Origin: Arthrobacter sp. M4
Lineage (GTDB): Bacteria; Actinomycetota; Actinomycetes; Actinomycetales; Micrococcaceae
Length of the DNA stretch: 47,864 nt
NCBI RefSeq assembly: GCF_020251205.1
Contig: NZ_JAIWYX010000023.1
Coordinates: 1 to 47,864 of the forward strand
Reading direction: 5' to 3'
Part shown: in pieces, positions 1 to 8,890 of the stretch
Numbering within the stretch: the first letter of the stretch is position 1
How the letters are laid out: every line of letters starts with the position of its first letter
Notes under the pieces: generated by a model
The model's input: the letters and a program-made list of their open reading frames with translations, nothing else
What the model was told of the DNA's origin: nothing
Databases searched by the model: none
Program-made: the position numbers and the translations under genes

Positions 1-60
1 TGAAGACAACCCATGAGGTGTCAGCAACGGATAGAGCCACACGGCAGCACAGCAATTCCA

Positions 61-250
61 TCATTACTGTCAACGGATTTGGCGCCGGACTGGGTCGTAC
101 ATCGGCCGGATCGGCTCGGATTGCTTATATTTTCTGGAGTTCCCTTTGTTGACAAGGGCGAAATTCAGGTTCGAGTCCCACCTCGGGCACACGTTTTCCC
201 CCAGGCTGGGGGCCTTTTAAGGGGTCTCCAGCCTGTTGACACTGTCAACA
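61..250. repeat. Left copy of ~190-bp att-like direct repeat with tRNA 3' end
   Basis: This segment matches 47680-47864 in the same orientation, with exact blocks at 86-110 (25 nt) and 168-190 (23 nt). The second block reads like a tRNA T-loop and 3' acceptor strand (GGTTCGAGTCC, then CTCGGGCAC), but the upstream half of the T stem does not pair, so it is only a tRNA 3' fragment. A hairpin follows (AGGCTGG at 203-209 with CCAGCCT at 228-234). A palindrome TGTTGAC-act-GTCAACA lies at 234-250, and a half-site GTCAAC lies at 69-74 on the other side. This layout is typical of tyrosine-recombinase attachment sites in tRNA genes, with palindromes as possible arm-type sites. That role is inferred. 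Confidence 0.75.
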
Positions 251-656
251 CCCTGCCGGGGGTCGTTATGACGGGTGGCGGTCACGCCGTATTTGTCGGT
301 GGCCGTTCTTGTGACCGGCTACTTCCTTTCCTGGCTTGGCGGCTTTTCTGCCGTTCTACTAATTCATTGCTCGGGCTGAGCGCGGCGACATGACTTTTTC
401 ACGGGTGGGGAGTGCCGCAGCGCCGACTTGTTGTGTGTTCCGTAGTCATAACTGTTCATGGTGGCCTTCGCTGGCGGCAGCATGACTTCTCCGTTTTCTT
501 TTTCGGGATTGTTCCGGTGGGTCCGCAGGGATGGGCTGGGCTGGGATTTGCATGGTGTTGGTCCTTGGTTGCGTGACTGCGGGCCATTGGATTGAGGCGC
601 CGTTCTGACGCGAAAATGACGTGACCATGGGTCGGCGACGGTTGAGTGAGCGGCCT
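251..656. other. Non-coding stretch, no gene recognised
   Basis: Between the left repeat and the transposase remnant I see no ORF with a recognisable product, no convincing ribosome binding site and no RNA gene. It may include the downstream end of the decayed IS110-type element, whose transposase remnant ends at 657 on the minus strand, but no element boundary can be defined. Confidence 0.5.
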
Positions 657-1019
657 CTATCCTGCTTCAGTGAGTGGTTCGATGGTGACTTTGTAGCCCA
701 AGGATTCAAGTTGTCCGATTGCGCGCGTTTTTGTCCTGGAGGGTGCCCGGAGGCTGAAGTAGTCGGCGCCCGTTGCCGGTCCGGGCCTTGGCGGACTTGA
801 CCTTGCCGGCAGATTCATTGGAGCCCGGGCTGGAGCCGGTCCATGAGGCCAACTGCGCGGCGGTGGGAAAGACGGCCATGTGGCCCCGGTTTCGGCGATG
901 AAAACCTCTGCGGCGGTGGTGCTAAAGCCCGGGATGCTCACGAGGAGTTCCCGACTTGGTGCACCTTGAGGAGTAGCGCTTGGACGTTCAGCGCTGGTCT
1001 CAAGCCTCCGTCCCCGCAT
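657..1019 (-). pseudogene. IS110-family transposase remnant
   Basis: One minus-strand frame gives the pieces LLVSIPGFSTTAAEVFIAE and, near the end, ADYFSLRAPSRTKTRAIGQ followed by LESLGYKVTIEP. These match the C-terminal (transposase_20) part and tail of IS110-type transposases. Between roughly 784 and 880 the matching sequence is in another frame (FPTAAQLASWTGSSPGSNES, then AGKVKSAKA), so there are at least two frameshifts. About 100 residues normally found between the SPGSNESAGK and ADYF motifs are missing. The N-terminal DEDD catalytic domain is absent. It is not functional and marks past IS activity at the left edge of the island. Confidence 0.8.
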
Positions 1020-1162
1020 ATGAGTTGGCGTCGGATGGCCGGTCGTCGCGAGGCGGCGGACGGCGCGCCCGCGCCCTGCCGAATTTTGGGGTCCGAGAAC
1101 GGTTATCGGTAGGATCGTAGAAGGCGACCTAGTGGTCGAGCGAGATCAAAGACGGAGCAGAC

Positions 1163-1912
1163 ATGGCGAACGGGCTGGATCGGGGCGAGATCCGGAATTC
1201 GGAGCACCGCACCGTCAGCCGGGCAATGGGCATCCTTGAGGCCGTCATCGCGAATGAGCCCCAAGGACTCCGGCTGGGTGACCTCTCCGAACAGGTAAAG
1301 GCGCCTAAGTCGTCCATCCACGGTCTGGCGAAAGGCCTGGTCGCGATGGGTTATCTGCGAGAGCACCAGGCTCGCTATTATCAAGGTCCTGCTCTCGCCA
1401 TGCTCGCTCCTGGTCTCCTGAGGCTTCCCGCAAACGCCCATCGCGTTCTTGAGCGGCTGGCAGTGGAGGCGGACGAGACTGCGATCTTGGCTGCCCTTGT
1501 GGGGGAGTCTGTCATCAATGTGGACTTCGTGGAGTCAAGTCAGTTGATCCGCGCATCCCCGGTGGTCAACGTACGTCGCCCACTTTTGCCGACGAGCTAT
1601 GGCAAAGTGTTTCTCGCATTCATGGAGCCGTCCAAGCGCGATTCTTATCTTGCTCGAAACTTCCCGGAAATCGAGCGGCGGGAGGCGATCACACTGGAGC
1701 TGGAGGAAATCCGCTCATCCCGCGTCGCATTCAACCGGGCTGAGTCAACGCCCGGGCTCTACGGTCTCGCCGCACCTATCCTCGGTGAGGAAGGCATCAT
1801 TCTCGCCATTGGCGTGGCAGGGCCCGCCGACCGCATGCAGGGACGCGAAGCCGAACTGGCTCGCGTGGTTACGGCCGCTGCTGCCGAGCTCTCCCTCGCC
1901 CAGTCCGCCTAA
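1163..1912 (+). CDS. IclR-family transcriptional regulator
   Basis: This 249-residue protein has the IclR layout. An N-terminal winged helix-turn-helix lies at about residues 12-70 (RTVSRAMGILEAVI, LSEQVKAPKSSIHGLAKGLV, YLREHQARYYQGPAL), and a C-terminal effector-binding domain follows (LLPTSYGKVFLAF, PGLYGLAAPILGEEG, AELARVVTAAAAEL). GGAG at 1154-1157 is well spaced from ATG 1163. It stands alone upstream of four catabolic transcription units that each carry the same tandem palindrome, and it is the only regulator in the first 36 kb, so it is the best candidate to bind those sites. Family members sense small acids or pathway intermediates and can repress or activate. No copy of the palindrome is visible in front of this gene itself. 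Confidence 0.93.
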   Translation: MANGLDRGEIRNSEHRTVSRAMGILEAVIANEPQGLRLGDLSEQVKAPKSSIHGLAKGLVAMGYLREHQARYYQGPALAMLAPGLLRLPANAHRVLERLAVEADETAILAALVGESVINVDFVESSQLIRASPVVNVRRPLLPTSYGKVFLAFMEPSKRDSYLARNFPEIERREAITLELEEIRSSRVAFNRAESTPGLYGLAAPILGEEGIILAIGVAGPADRMQGREAELARVVTAAAAELSLAQSA

Positions 1913-1922
1913 GGCTTCGCGC

Positions 1923-1938
1923 GTCGCGTCTTCGCGAC
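1923..1938 (+). terminator. Possible hairpin after the iclR-type gene
   Basis: A perfect six-pair stem GTCGCG-tctt-CGCGAC begins 11 nt after the regulator's stop codon. There is no T run after it, so it may be a weak terminator or chance. The rest of 1939-2154 shows no gene. Confidence 0.35.
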
Positions 1939-2154
1939 CAACTCTAGAGGCGCCTCTCTGCGCACGCTTCGACATTCCCGGTGCCTGCCTCCCCCGCCGA
2001 GTCACGCTGGTCGTTATCTATTGGGACGTCGCGGGATCTCATGTCCTCCTGAATTCAGGAGCCCTCCACACTTAGAGCGACCGGCTGCCGCTCGTCTCCG
2101 ACTTGTGACCTCAAGTGGTTCGGTGACGTAAATAAGAGTCCTACTTCCAATCTG

Positions 2155-2188
2155 TTCCCAATTACGTATGAATGTTCGCTATGATGAA
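2155..2188. promoter_or_regulatory. Tandem palindromic operator 1 (probable IclR-type sites)
   Basis: Two 14-mers start exactly 20 bp apart: TTCCCAATTACGTA (2155-2168) and TTCGCTATGATGAA (2175-2188). Both fit TTCnnnATnnnG(T/A)A, a palindrome centred on AT; the second extends to GTTC...GAAC. The same pair, in the same order and spacing, occurs before three other transcription units. TATGAT at 2180-2185 resembles a -10 box inside the second site, so binding there would overlap the promoter. The downstream gene starts at 2254. Confidence 0.72.
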
Positions 2189-2253
2189 CGCATGCGAGTC
2201 GTTTGGGCATGCCGGCGATGACCGCGAAGGCAACTGCGACAGGGAGGAATCGA

Positions 2254-4311
2254 ATGAGCAGGACCATTACTGACCCGGGGGAGACCCACGGCCTCTCGAC
2301 GAGTGACGTCCCCACTACCTGGCTTTCCACGCTGCGCGTCCTGTCGGTTGGAGACACGACGGCGGTGACCACTGCTTCCGCGATTCTGCGTGCTTTTGGC
2401 GCGAACGTCACTGTCGTTTCAGCTCTCGGTCTGGAGGAGCAGAACCAAGTACAAAGCCACGACGTAGTACTCGTCGACCGCATTGAGTCAGTGCCCGGGC
2501 TGACCGGGTCAAGGAACGACGTCACGGGCTATCTCCACTCCGTCGAAAAGCTCAACCGGGCAGTCTGGGTTACTGCCAGCGCCTTCGGCCTCGAGAGCGA
2601 ACGGGCCGACGCACTCGGCTCGGACTTCGTTGCTTTGGCCGCAGGTGGTGTGCTGGGGCACTCAAGAGAGGGGGCCGGAACCCCCACTGTGCCTGCCGGT
2701 GAGATTGCGCTAAAGCTCGTCGGAGTTACGGTTGCCGTGTCTGCACTGCACGGCGTGCATGAATTCCGCGATACTGCCCGGCCGGTGCACGTCGACGTCT
2801 CTGCGCAGGGCGCGGTTGTTGCCTCGGGCCTCTGCTTAGAACTTGCGCACGCCTTGGGCCGTTGCCCCGACGAAGGTGGCAGTTCCCGCTACGGTGCTCC
2901 CACAGGCTTTTTTCACTGCAAGGAAGGGCAGTTTTACATTGTGGTGCTTGAGCAGCATCAGTGGGAGGCTCTCCAGCGAACGCTTTCCCCAGCCCTTGAT
3001 GATCTTGTGTCCATCGAAGATGGACGGCGTTTCCCGGAGCGGGTAAATAGTGCGCTTGAGGAGTGGGCTTCGACGAGGTCCAATCTTGAGTGCGAAAGCA
3101 TACTTCAGGATGCGGGTGTCCCCTGCACTGCTGTGAACTCGGTGGAGGAGTATCTCGAGCGGGCACAAGCGATCGGTCGGCCTCTGGATCAGGCCTCGGT
3201 GTCAGCGAGCATGCCGGCGATAGTTAGCACCGAGGAGAAGCGAAGTCCGATAGTCGCGGGGCGGTCCTTAAGCGAGTTGCGGGTGCTGGATGCCGGGCAT
3301 GTGCTGGCAGTGCCACTCGCCACAGCATGGCTTGGAGCCATGGGTGCACAGGTGACCAAGCTTGAGGACGCGGCTCGCCTCGACGTGTATCGACGGCGCG
3401 GTCCCTTCTTGGATGGTGAGCCTGGGCTGAACCGGAGCGCATATTTCAACCAGGTCAATTATTGTAAGCGTCCTTTGGATGTGACGGTGAACGCAACCGG
3501 ATCGAGCTTGGACCTGGAGCCCTTTGACGTCGTTGTCCATAATGTTAGTCCTCGCAGGGCTAAGGCCCTTGGTGTTGACGGCGAGACGGTCGCCAGCAAG
3601 GACCGTCCGAGGCTGTCTCTGTCTTCGAGCGGGTTCGGCGGAACGGGCGACTGGGCGGGGTACCGAGCTTACGGGCATAACATCCACGCGTTCGCCGGTC
3701 TCGTGAGCGCAACCCAGGACGCCGCGGGACAGATGGCCGACGTTGGCACGCCGTGGGCCGACCCGCTGACCGGCGCTGTGGCCGCGACTTGGATCCTTGC
3801 ATGGTCGTTGGCCGACGAACACCACGCGGTGACGAGCGTCGATCTTTCCATGACCGAGGTCATGGCATCCCAACTCATTGACCTCGTAGGGGTCGACCCG
3901 GATCGTTACTACGATGCACCGGACTCAGGTAGCGATGTCTTCGTCCGCTTCGGCGACGATCTGATTGCTGTCTCGCTTCGCACGACAGAGCATGCGACAG
4001 CGTTCAAGAACATGACAGGGAAGGCGACCCCTACAGGTCTGCGGCGCGGCGCGGAGCTAATCGCGGCGGATCTAGGACTCGACCCCTCACTCCGAGCCAA
4101 CGATTTCGCGGAACTGCTGCGCGAGCAAGGCGTACCGGCAGCGTTAGTTGAAGATGCGCATTCCCTCGCGAATGACGCCTTCCTCCGATCCACGGGAATA
4201 CTTCAGCGTGTCGAAAGCCCGACGCTTGGCGGTTACGAGGTTACGGGGTTGCCCTGGAACATGATTGGGCAAAAGAGGGCACCGCTGACAGCTGCACCCG
4301 AGCTGAACTAA
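2254..4311 (+). CDS. Fused two-domain CaiB/BaiF (family III) CoA-transferase
   Basis: The product is about 685 residues, close to twice the usual ~400 of a family III CoA-transferase. The C-terminal half opens with the CaiB-type start LSELRVLDAGHVLAVPLATA followed by AMGAQVTKLED and contains LSSSGFGGTGDWAGY and the GTPWADPLTGAVAA segment typical of the fold. The N-terminal half is a more diverged copy (LRVLSVGDTTAVTTASAILR). This enzyme class moves CoA between carboxylic acids. Start ATG 2254 is chosen because AGGGAGG at 2241-2247 lies 6 nt before it; the in-frame ATG at 2203 has no such site and lies close to the operator. As first gene of the first unit, it probably activates a pathway acid as a CoA ester. 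The substrate is unknown. Confidence 0.88.
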   Translation: MSRTITDPGETHGLSTSDVPTTWLSTLRVLSVGDTTAVTTASAILRAFGANVTVVSALGLEEQNQVQSHDVVLVDRIESVPGLTGSRNDVTGYLHSVEKLNRAVWVTASAFGLESERADALGSDFVALAAGGVLGHSREGAGTPTVPAGEIALKLVGVTVAVSALHGVHEFRDTARPVHVDVSAQGAVVASGLCLELAHALGRCPDEGGSSRYGAPTGFFHCKEGQFYIVVLEQHQWEALQRTLSPALDDLVSIEDGRRFPERVNSALEEWASTRSNLECESILQDAGVPCTAVNSVEEYLERAQAIGRPLDQASVSASMPAIVSTEEKRSPIVAGRSLSELRVLDAGHVLAVPLATAWLGAMGAQVTKLEDAARLDVYRRRGPFLDGEPGLNRSAYFNQVNYCKRPLDVTVNATGSSLDLEPFDVVVHNVSPRRAKALGVDGETVASKDRPRLSLSSSGFGGTGDWAGYRAYGHNIHAFAGLVSATQDAAGQMADVGTPWADPLTGAVAATWILAWSLADEHHAVTSVDLSMTEVMASQLIDLVGVDPDRYYDAPDSGSDVFVRFGDDLIAVSLRTTEHATAFKNMTGKATPTGLRRGAELIAADLGLDPSLRANDFAELLREQGVPAALVEDAHSLANDAFLRSTGILQRVESPTLGGYEVTGLPWNMIGQKRAPLTAAPELN

Positions 4312-4454
4312 CAACGGGCAGCAAGGGAATTACAAAGCCAATACAGGAGGCGCTGCCGATTGCAGGGCCAGTTAACGGCGACGGCCAGCACGCTCGGGCC
4401 GTCGGGAGTAAACATTTGCACCTAAAAAATTCTCTTTGGAGAGGTAAGTCAAAG

Positions 4455-4580
4455 ATGACCCACACGAAAAGCTTCCGGTTCCACAGTGGGACGGCACGAA
4501 TGACATCCCGTTTCGCAGCTCAGCCATGGGACTCGTGTTTGACGCGATTGGTGCGTGCCAAGGAAGGCGTGCTTCAGTGA
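4455..4580 (+). CDS. Small ORF (41 aa), possible coupled leader
   Basis: ATG 4455 is preceded by GGAGAGG at 4438-4444 (10-nt spacer). The 41-codon frame ends at TGA 4578-4580, overlapping the GTG start of the hydrolase at 4577 as GTGA, the usual arrangement for translational coupling. The peptide is basic and rich in Arg, Thr and Ser (MTHTKSFRFHSGTARMTSRF...). I recognise no family. It may be a true microprotein, a leader that only couples translation, or chance. It partly fills a 265-nt gap in an otherwise tight operon. Confidence 0.4.
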   Translation: MTHTKSFRFHSGTARMTSRFAAQPWDSCLTRLVRAKEGVLQ

Positions 4581-5824
4581 CTCAGGGTTTGGAGGCGCTC
4601 GCGGCGCGCCAGCAGGCCTGGCTGAGCGCCGCCACCGAAGACGCGCAGTTAGCCTCGTTCCGGCGTAACGTGGATCTCCGTCTGGCACTCGTTGATCGCA
4701 ACCATCACATCGCCGTGGCGGTGACGCCAGGCGGTATCTCTCGCGCCGGCACCGACGTCGTTGACGTCTCGCTCGTCGCGCCCTCCGAGGCCTGGAGCGA
4801 ACTGCTCTCCCATGCGCCAGCTCCCACCATGAACCACTTCCTGGCGATGCGAATGCGGGTCGAGGGCACCCGCATCGAGGGCGACGAGATGGTGTTTGCG
4901 CAGCACGCGCACGTCGTGCGGCGCCTTTTGGAGCTAGCTCGTGAGATCGTCGACGGGCCCGTACTCCGCGCGCCTGATCCGGTCCTGGACCGCAGCGGCA
5001 TCCGCGGTCGCCATGTAGAGGTGACCGTCGATGGTCACCAGGTCGACCTGTATGTTGAGGAAGTCGGCAGCGGCGACGCGTCCCCGTTGCTGGTCCTTCA
5101 CACAGCCGGAGCGGACGGCCGTCAGGCACATCCGCTGATGGCTGACGCGGAGCTGACTGCCCGCCGACGGGTAATTACTTTCGACATGCCAGGTCATGGC
5201 CGTTCCGAGGCCCTTCCGGGTCCGCTCGGATCGTGGACCCTCACCGCAGACCGTTACGCAGACTCAATCCTCGGAATCATTGAGGCACTCGCGTTGGAGA
5301 AGCCAGTTCTCGTAGGAGCCTCCATGGCGGGGGAAGCCTGCTTGCTCATGGCCTACCGATCCCCGGACCGCCTTGGCGGGGTTATCGCGTGTGAGGCGAG
5401 CGAACATGTGCCGGGGCGCGTGACTCCTTGGGCGGGTCATCCGCGAGTGAACGAGAGCGTCTTTGTTCCCGAGTGGATCGACGGCCTGATCGCACCCACC
5501 GCGCCAGCCTCGATGCGGGACCTTATCTGGCTTGGGTATTCACAGGGTGGTCACCGCACCTTCGCCGGTGATATCGACTTCTATTCCGGCGCCTGGGACG
5601 GGAGGGACATAGTCCCACGAATCGACACATCATTGTGCCCAGTGGTCATGATGACAGGAGAGTATGACTACTCCTGCACCCCGGCGATGTCGAAGGCAAC
5701 GGCTGAGCGCATCCCGGGTGCCCGCTTCTGGACGATGACCGGCCTGGGACATTTCCCGATCTGCGAACACCCCGCTGCGTTCCGGCCACACCTCGATAAA
5801 GCCCTTGCAGAGATTGGTGCCTAA
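4577..5824 (+). CDS. Alpha/beta hydrolase with N-terminal extension
   Basis: From GTG 4577 the product is 415 residues. AAGGAAGG at 4560-4567 lies 9 nt upstream; the in-frame ATG 4526 lacks a ribosome site. Residues ~1-130 form an extra domain (VAPSEAWSELLSHAPAPTMN) that looks like an SCP2-type lipid-binding segment. The hydrolase core follows: oxyanion strand LLVLHTAGADG, MPGHGRS, nucleophile elbow VGASMAGEA with Ser249, acid region MMTGEYDYS and histidine GLGHFPICEHP. It could hydrolyse an ester, a lactone or a C-C bond. In a cluster with a Baeyer-Villiger monooxygenase, ester or lactone opening is attractive, but that is inference. Its stop directly abuts the next ATG. Confidence 0.85.
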   Translation: MTQGLEALAARQQAWLSAATEDAQLASFRRNVDLRLALVDRNHHIAVAVTPGGISRAGTDVVDVSLVAPSEAWSELLSHAPAPTMNHFLAMRMRVEGTRIEGDEMVFAQHAHVVRRLLELAREIVDGPVLRAPDPVLDRSGIRGRHVEVTVDGHQVDLYVEEVGSGDASPLLVLHTAGADGRQAHPLMADAELTARRRVITFDMPGHGRSEALPGPLGSWTLTADRYADSILGIIEALALEKPVLVGASMAGEACLLMAYRSPDRLGGVIACEASEHVPGRVTPWAGHPRVNESVFVPEWIDGLIAPTAPASMRDLIWLGYSQGGHRTFAGDIDFYSGAWDGRDIVPRIDTSLCPVVMMTGEYDYSCTPAMSKATAERIPGARFWTMTGLGHFPICEHPAAFRPHLDKALAEIGA

Positions 5825-7309
5825 ATGACTACGCTTCTACCCGATACCCGCATGCTGATTGATGGCTCCCGTGTGCCACTGGACAGCGAAAGGATAATCG
5901 CTGTCACGAGCCCGATCGACGGATCACACCTGGCCGAGATCGCCGACGCCAGCGGTGCGCAAATCCATGATGCGATCACCGCTGCAGAACGGGCTTTTTC
6001 CAAGTGGCGCCAGGTGTCTGGAAACGAACGTGCCAAGCTTCTGAACCGGTTGGCGGACCTCATTGACCGGGACTCCCACGAACTCGCACTGCTCGAAACC
6101 ACGGACAATGGAAAGCTGTTGCGCGAGACTTCCACGCAGGCACGCTTCGCCGCGCGCAACTACCGCTTCTTCGCGGGGGCGGCTGACAAGCTGTACGGTC
6201 ACACCATCCCGCTGGACTCGTGGGACACCTTCGACTACACATCCAAGGAGCCCATCGGAGTCGCCGTGCTCATCACGGCCTGGAACTCTCCAATGCAGCT
6301 CCTGGCCAACAAGCTCGCCCCGGCCCTCGCGGCTGGCTGCACGGTGGTGATAAAACCCAGCGAGATCGCTCCGCTCACCACCCTCCGGCTCGCTGACCTG
6401 ATAGCCGAGGCTGGGTTCCCACAAGGCGTAGTCAACATCGTCACGGGTGGCGTCGAGGCGGGCATCGCGCTCACAACGGATGCGCGGGTTGGCCGGATCA
6501 GCTTCACTGGCTCAGTGCCTACTGGCCAAGCAATCGCCCGCGCCGCGGCCGGGACATTGGTGCCGGTTACCCTCGAGCTCGGCGGCAAGAGCGCAAACAT
6601 CATCTTCGACGACGCCGACTTGGAACGCGCAGTTCCGGGCGCTGTGGCGGGCATTTTCGCTGCCGGCGGGCAGACCTGCATTGCAGGAAGCCGGCTGCTC
6701 GTGCACGATTCCGTGGCGGACATAGTTACCAAGCGAATCGCAGAGATCGCCCGGAACATTGTCATCGGCGACCCACGGGCCGATGAAACGCAAATGGGGC
6801 CTGTGGCATCCTCGCTTCAGCAAGAGCGGATTCTTGCCATGGTGAGCAAAGCTTTGGACGATGGCTCCCATCTCCTCGTTGGAGGCGGCAGACCGGACGA
6901 CACCAGTCTGCCCGCTGGATCCTACGTGCAACCAACCATCTTCACCGAGGTCGACCCCGAATCGCGGCTCGCCCAAGAAGAGGTGTTCGGTCCTGTGCTG
7001 GCTGTCACGCGCTTCAGCGACGAAGAACAGGCTGTGTCTATTGCCAACAGCACGGAGTTCGGACTCGCCTCGGGTATCTGGACGTCTGATCTGTCACGGG
7101 CTCATCGAGTTGCCCGGGAGCTCGTCGCTGGAACGGTCTGGGTCAATACCTATCGCTACTCGGCCGCCCAAGCGCCGTTCGGCGGCGTCAAGCGCTCCGG
7201 CTATGGCCGGGAGCGCGGCCTGGAGGCGCTCGATGAGTACCTGCGCACAAAGAACGTGCTGATCGACCTGTCCAACAGCGTCCGCGACCCGTTTGCCATC
7301 AAAGCCTGA
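5825..7309 (+). CDS. NAD(P)-dependent aldehyde dehydrogenase
   Basis: This 494-residue protein is a full-length ALDH-superfamily member. Visible residues are Asn154 in TAWNSP, the cofactor segment FTGSVPTGQ, general base Glu251 in TLELGGKS, nucleophile Cys285 in GGQTCIAG, and the C-terminal EEVFGPVLAV and FGGVKRSGYGRE motifs. It oxidises an aldehyde to a carboxylic acid in the cytoplasm. It begins immediately after the hydrolase stop (TAAATG) with no strong ribosome site, so translation is probably coupled. A second ALDH at 11659 in the next unit suggests two aldehyde oxidation steps or different chain positions. The aldehyde is unknown. Confidence 0.94.
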   Translation: MTTLLPDTRMLIDGSRVPLDSERIIAVTSPIDGSHLAEIADASGAQIHDAITAAERAFSKWRQVSGNERAKLLNRLADLIDRDSHELALLETTDNGKLLRETSTQARFAARNYRFFAGAADKLYGHTIPLDSWDTFDYTSKEPIGVAVLITAWNSPMQLLANKLAPALAAGCTVVIKPSEIAPLTTLRLADLIAEAGFPQGVVNIVTGGVEAGIALTTDARVGRISFTGSVPTGQAIARAAAGTLVPVTLELGGKSANIIFDDADLERAVPGAVAGIFAAGGQTCIAGSRLLVHDSVADIVTKRIAEIARNIVIGDPRADETQMGPVASSLQQERILAMVSKALDDGSHLLVGGGRPDDTSLPAGSYVQPTIFTEVDPESRLAQEEVFGPVLAVTRFSDEEQAVSIANSTEFGLASGIWTSDLSRAHRVARELVAGTVWVNTYRYSAAQAPFGGVKRSGYGRERGLEALDEYLRTKNVLIDLSNSVRDPFAIKA

Positions 7310-7318
7310 GAAGAAAGG

Positions 7319-7408
7319 GTGACAGGACGCCTCGGATATGAGGAAGCTGATCACCGCGCTGTACCTGACCTCCGGGTGCACACAATTGAAAGGAACCAAA
7401 GTGCCTGA
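7319..7408 (+). CDS. Small ORF (29 aa) overlapping the next start
   Basis: A GTG-started frame of 29 codons fills the 91-nt gap between the aldehyde dehydrogenase and the flavoprotein gene. Its TGA at 7406-7408 overlaps the GTG start at 7401. Upstream sequence gagaagaaagg is purine-rich and may serve as a ribosome site. The peptide is hydrophilic and unrecognised. It is listed because two other gaps in this unit are filled the same way (4455-4580 and 8891-8950), but it may be chance. Confidence 0.25.
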   Translation: MTGRLGYEEADHRAVPDLRVHTIERNQSA

Positions 7409-8876
7409 AATCTCCGCTAAGAGCTTCGACGTGATCGTCGTCGGCGGTGGGAACGCCGGATTCTCGGCTGCGCACGCAGCCGCGGAGCGCGGGCGCCGCG
7501 TCCTCCTTCTGGAGCGTGGCACCAGCGACTCGGCTGGTGGAAACAGCTTCTACACAGCCGGCGCCACGCGCATCCCGCACACAGGGCTTGATGACTTGCG
7601 CTCATTCGTCGAGTTTGACGACCGTCATGTCGTGACCGAAGTTCCTCCCTATTCGTCGGAGGAGTACCTCGCGGATCTGGAGAAGGTGACGGACGGACGG
7701 ACCGATCGCGACATGGCTAACGTGCTTGTGCACGAAGCTCAGCATGCGGTTCGTTGGCTCCACGGCCTGGGGCTGCGTTACCGGCTGATGTATGAACGTC
7801 AGGCCTACCAGCGGCCCGATGGCAGCTACCTCTTCTGGGGAGGTCTGCATGTCGGCAACGTGGGCGGCGGCGAAGGGCTGATAGCCGACCACACCCGCGT
7901 CGCGGACCGTTTGGGCGAAGAGGTACGCTACGGGGCGCATGCCCGCTCGCTCGTGGTCGAGGACGGCCGCGTGGTAGGTGTTCGGTACACCGACTGCGAG
8001 GACGTCGAGCATGAGGTCCGTGCCGAGAGCGTGGTTCTTGCGGCCGGCGGCTTTGAAGCAAACGCCGACTGGCGTCGCGAGCACCTCGGCGAAGGCTGGG
8101 AAAACGCAAAGGTACGCGGCACACCATATAACACCGGAGACATGCTGGCCGCCGCACTTGAGATTGGTGCAGCTAAGGGCGGCGACTGGTCGACGTGCCA
8201 TTCAGTCCAATGGGACGCGGAGGCCGAAAACAACGAATCAAACCGTGAGCTCACCAACCGCCTGACGCGTCAAAGCTACCCACTCGGCATCATCGTCAAC
8301 CGTGAGGGCGAGCGGTTCCTTGATGAGGGCGCAGATTTCCGCAACTACACGTATGCCAAATACGGTCGGGAGATTCTCCGCCAGCCGGGCTCCATCGCCT
8401 GGCAGCTGTTTGACGCAGAACTCCGGCCCAGCCTCCGGACAGAGGAGTACGACATGCCGGGGATCGGAGTGCACATCGCCGACTCGATTGAGGACCTCGC
8501 CGCCGCTACAGGAATCGACCCGCAAGTCGCGGTAACGGTGAAGTCCTTCAACGCATCAATCGATCGCAATGTGCCGTGTGACCCCACTGTCAAGGACGGC
8601 CGTGCGGCGGGCGTCGAGCCGCCGAAGTCGAACTGGGCCTCCCCGCTCGAGACACCTCCCTTCTATGCATATCCCGTAACTTGCGGAATCACGTTCACTT
8701 TCGGTGGGCTGAAGGGCGATCTTGACGGACGCGTACTCGATGAGGAAGGCCACGCGATCCAAGGCTTGTTCGTGTGCGGCGAGATGTTGGGCGGGCTGTT
8801 CTCGGGCAACTACCCTGGGGGCTCCGGGCTGGCTGCTGGCATGGTCTTCGGTCGTCGTGCAGGTGCGATCGCTTGA
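7401..8876 (+). CDS. FAD-dependent dehydrogenase of the tricarballylate dehydrogenase (TcuA) type
   Basis: From GTG 7401 (GAAAGGAACC just upstream) the product is 491 residues. The N-terminal dinucleotide-binding motif is DVIVVGGGNAGFSAAHAA (GGGNAG at 15-20), with LLLERG as the ribose-binding strand end. The FAD_binding_2 (fumarate reductase/succinate dehydrogenase flavoprotein) features VVLAAGGFEAN, GIIVNREGERFLDEG, and the C-terminal GLFVCGEMLGGLFSGNYPGG and SGLAAGM are clear. The spacing of these motifs resembles TcuA, which oxidises tricarballylate to cis-aconitate. Members also include 3-ketosteroid dehydrogenases. An MmgE/PrpD-type protein in the same unit fits a polycarboxylate intermediate. 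The exact substrate is not shown. Confidence 0.82.
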   Translation: MPEISAKSFDVIVVGGGNAGFSAAHAAAERGRRVLLLERGTSDSAGGNSFYTAGATRIPHTGLDDLRSFVEFDDRHVVTEVPPYSSEEYLADLEKVTDGRTDRDMANVLVHEAQHAVRWLHGLGLRYRLMYERQAYQRPDGSYLFWGGLHVGNVGGGEGLIADHTRVADRLGEEVRYGAHARSLVVEDGRVVGVRYTDCEDVEHEVRAESVVLAAGGFEANADWRREHLGEGWENAKVRGTPYNTGDMLAAALEIGAAKGGDWSTCHSVQWDAEAENNESNRELTNRLTRQSYPLGIIVNREGERFLDEGADFRNYTYAKYGREILRQPGSIAWQLFDAELRPSLRTEEYDMPGIGVHIADSIEDLAAATGIDPQVAVTVKSFNASIDRNVPCDPTVKDGRAAGVEPPKSNWASPLETPPFYAYPVTCGITFTFGGLKGDLDGRVLDEEGHAIQGLFVCGEMLGGLFSGNYPGGSGLAAGMVFGRRAGAIA

Positions 8877-8890
8877 GAAAAGGAGCCATC

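Noticed and set aside
168..190. Complete tRNA gene
   Set aside because: Only the T loop and 3' acceptor strand are present; the T stem does not pair and there is no anticodon or D arm upstream, in either repeat copy.
13..393. Open frame across the left repeat
   Set aside because: It runs through the tRNA 3' fragment and hairpin; a similar frame at the right repeat arises only because the DNA is repeated.
3268..3873. Minus-strand frame of 201 codons
   Set aside because: It is antisense to the CoA-transferase, with no family motif and no ribosome site.
4360..4425. 21-codon TTG-started ORF with AGGAGG at 4345-4350
   Set aside because: The ribosome site is good, but the TTG start, very short length and lack of overlap with a following gene make chance too likely.
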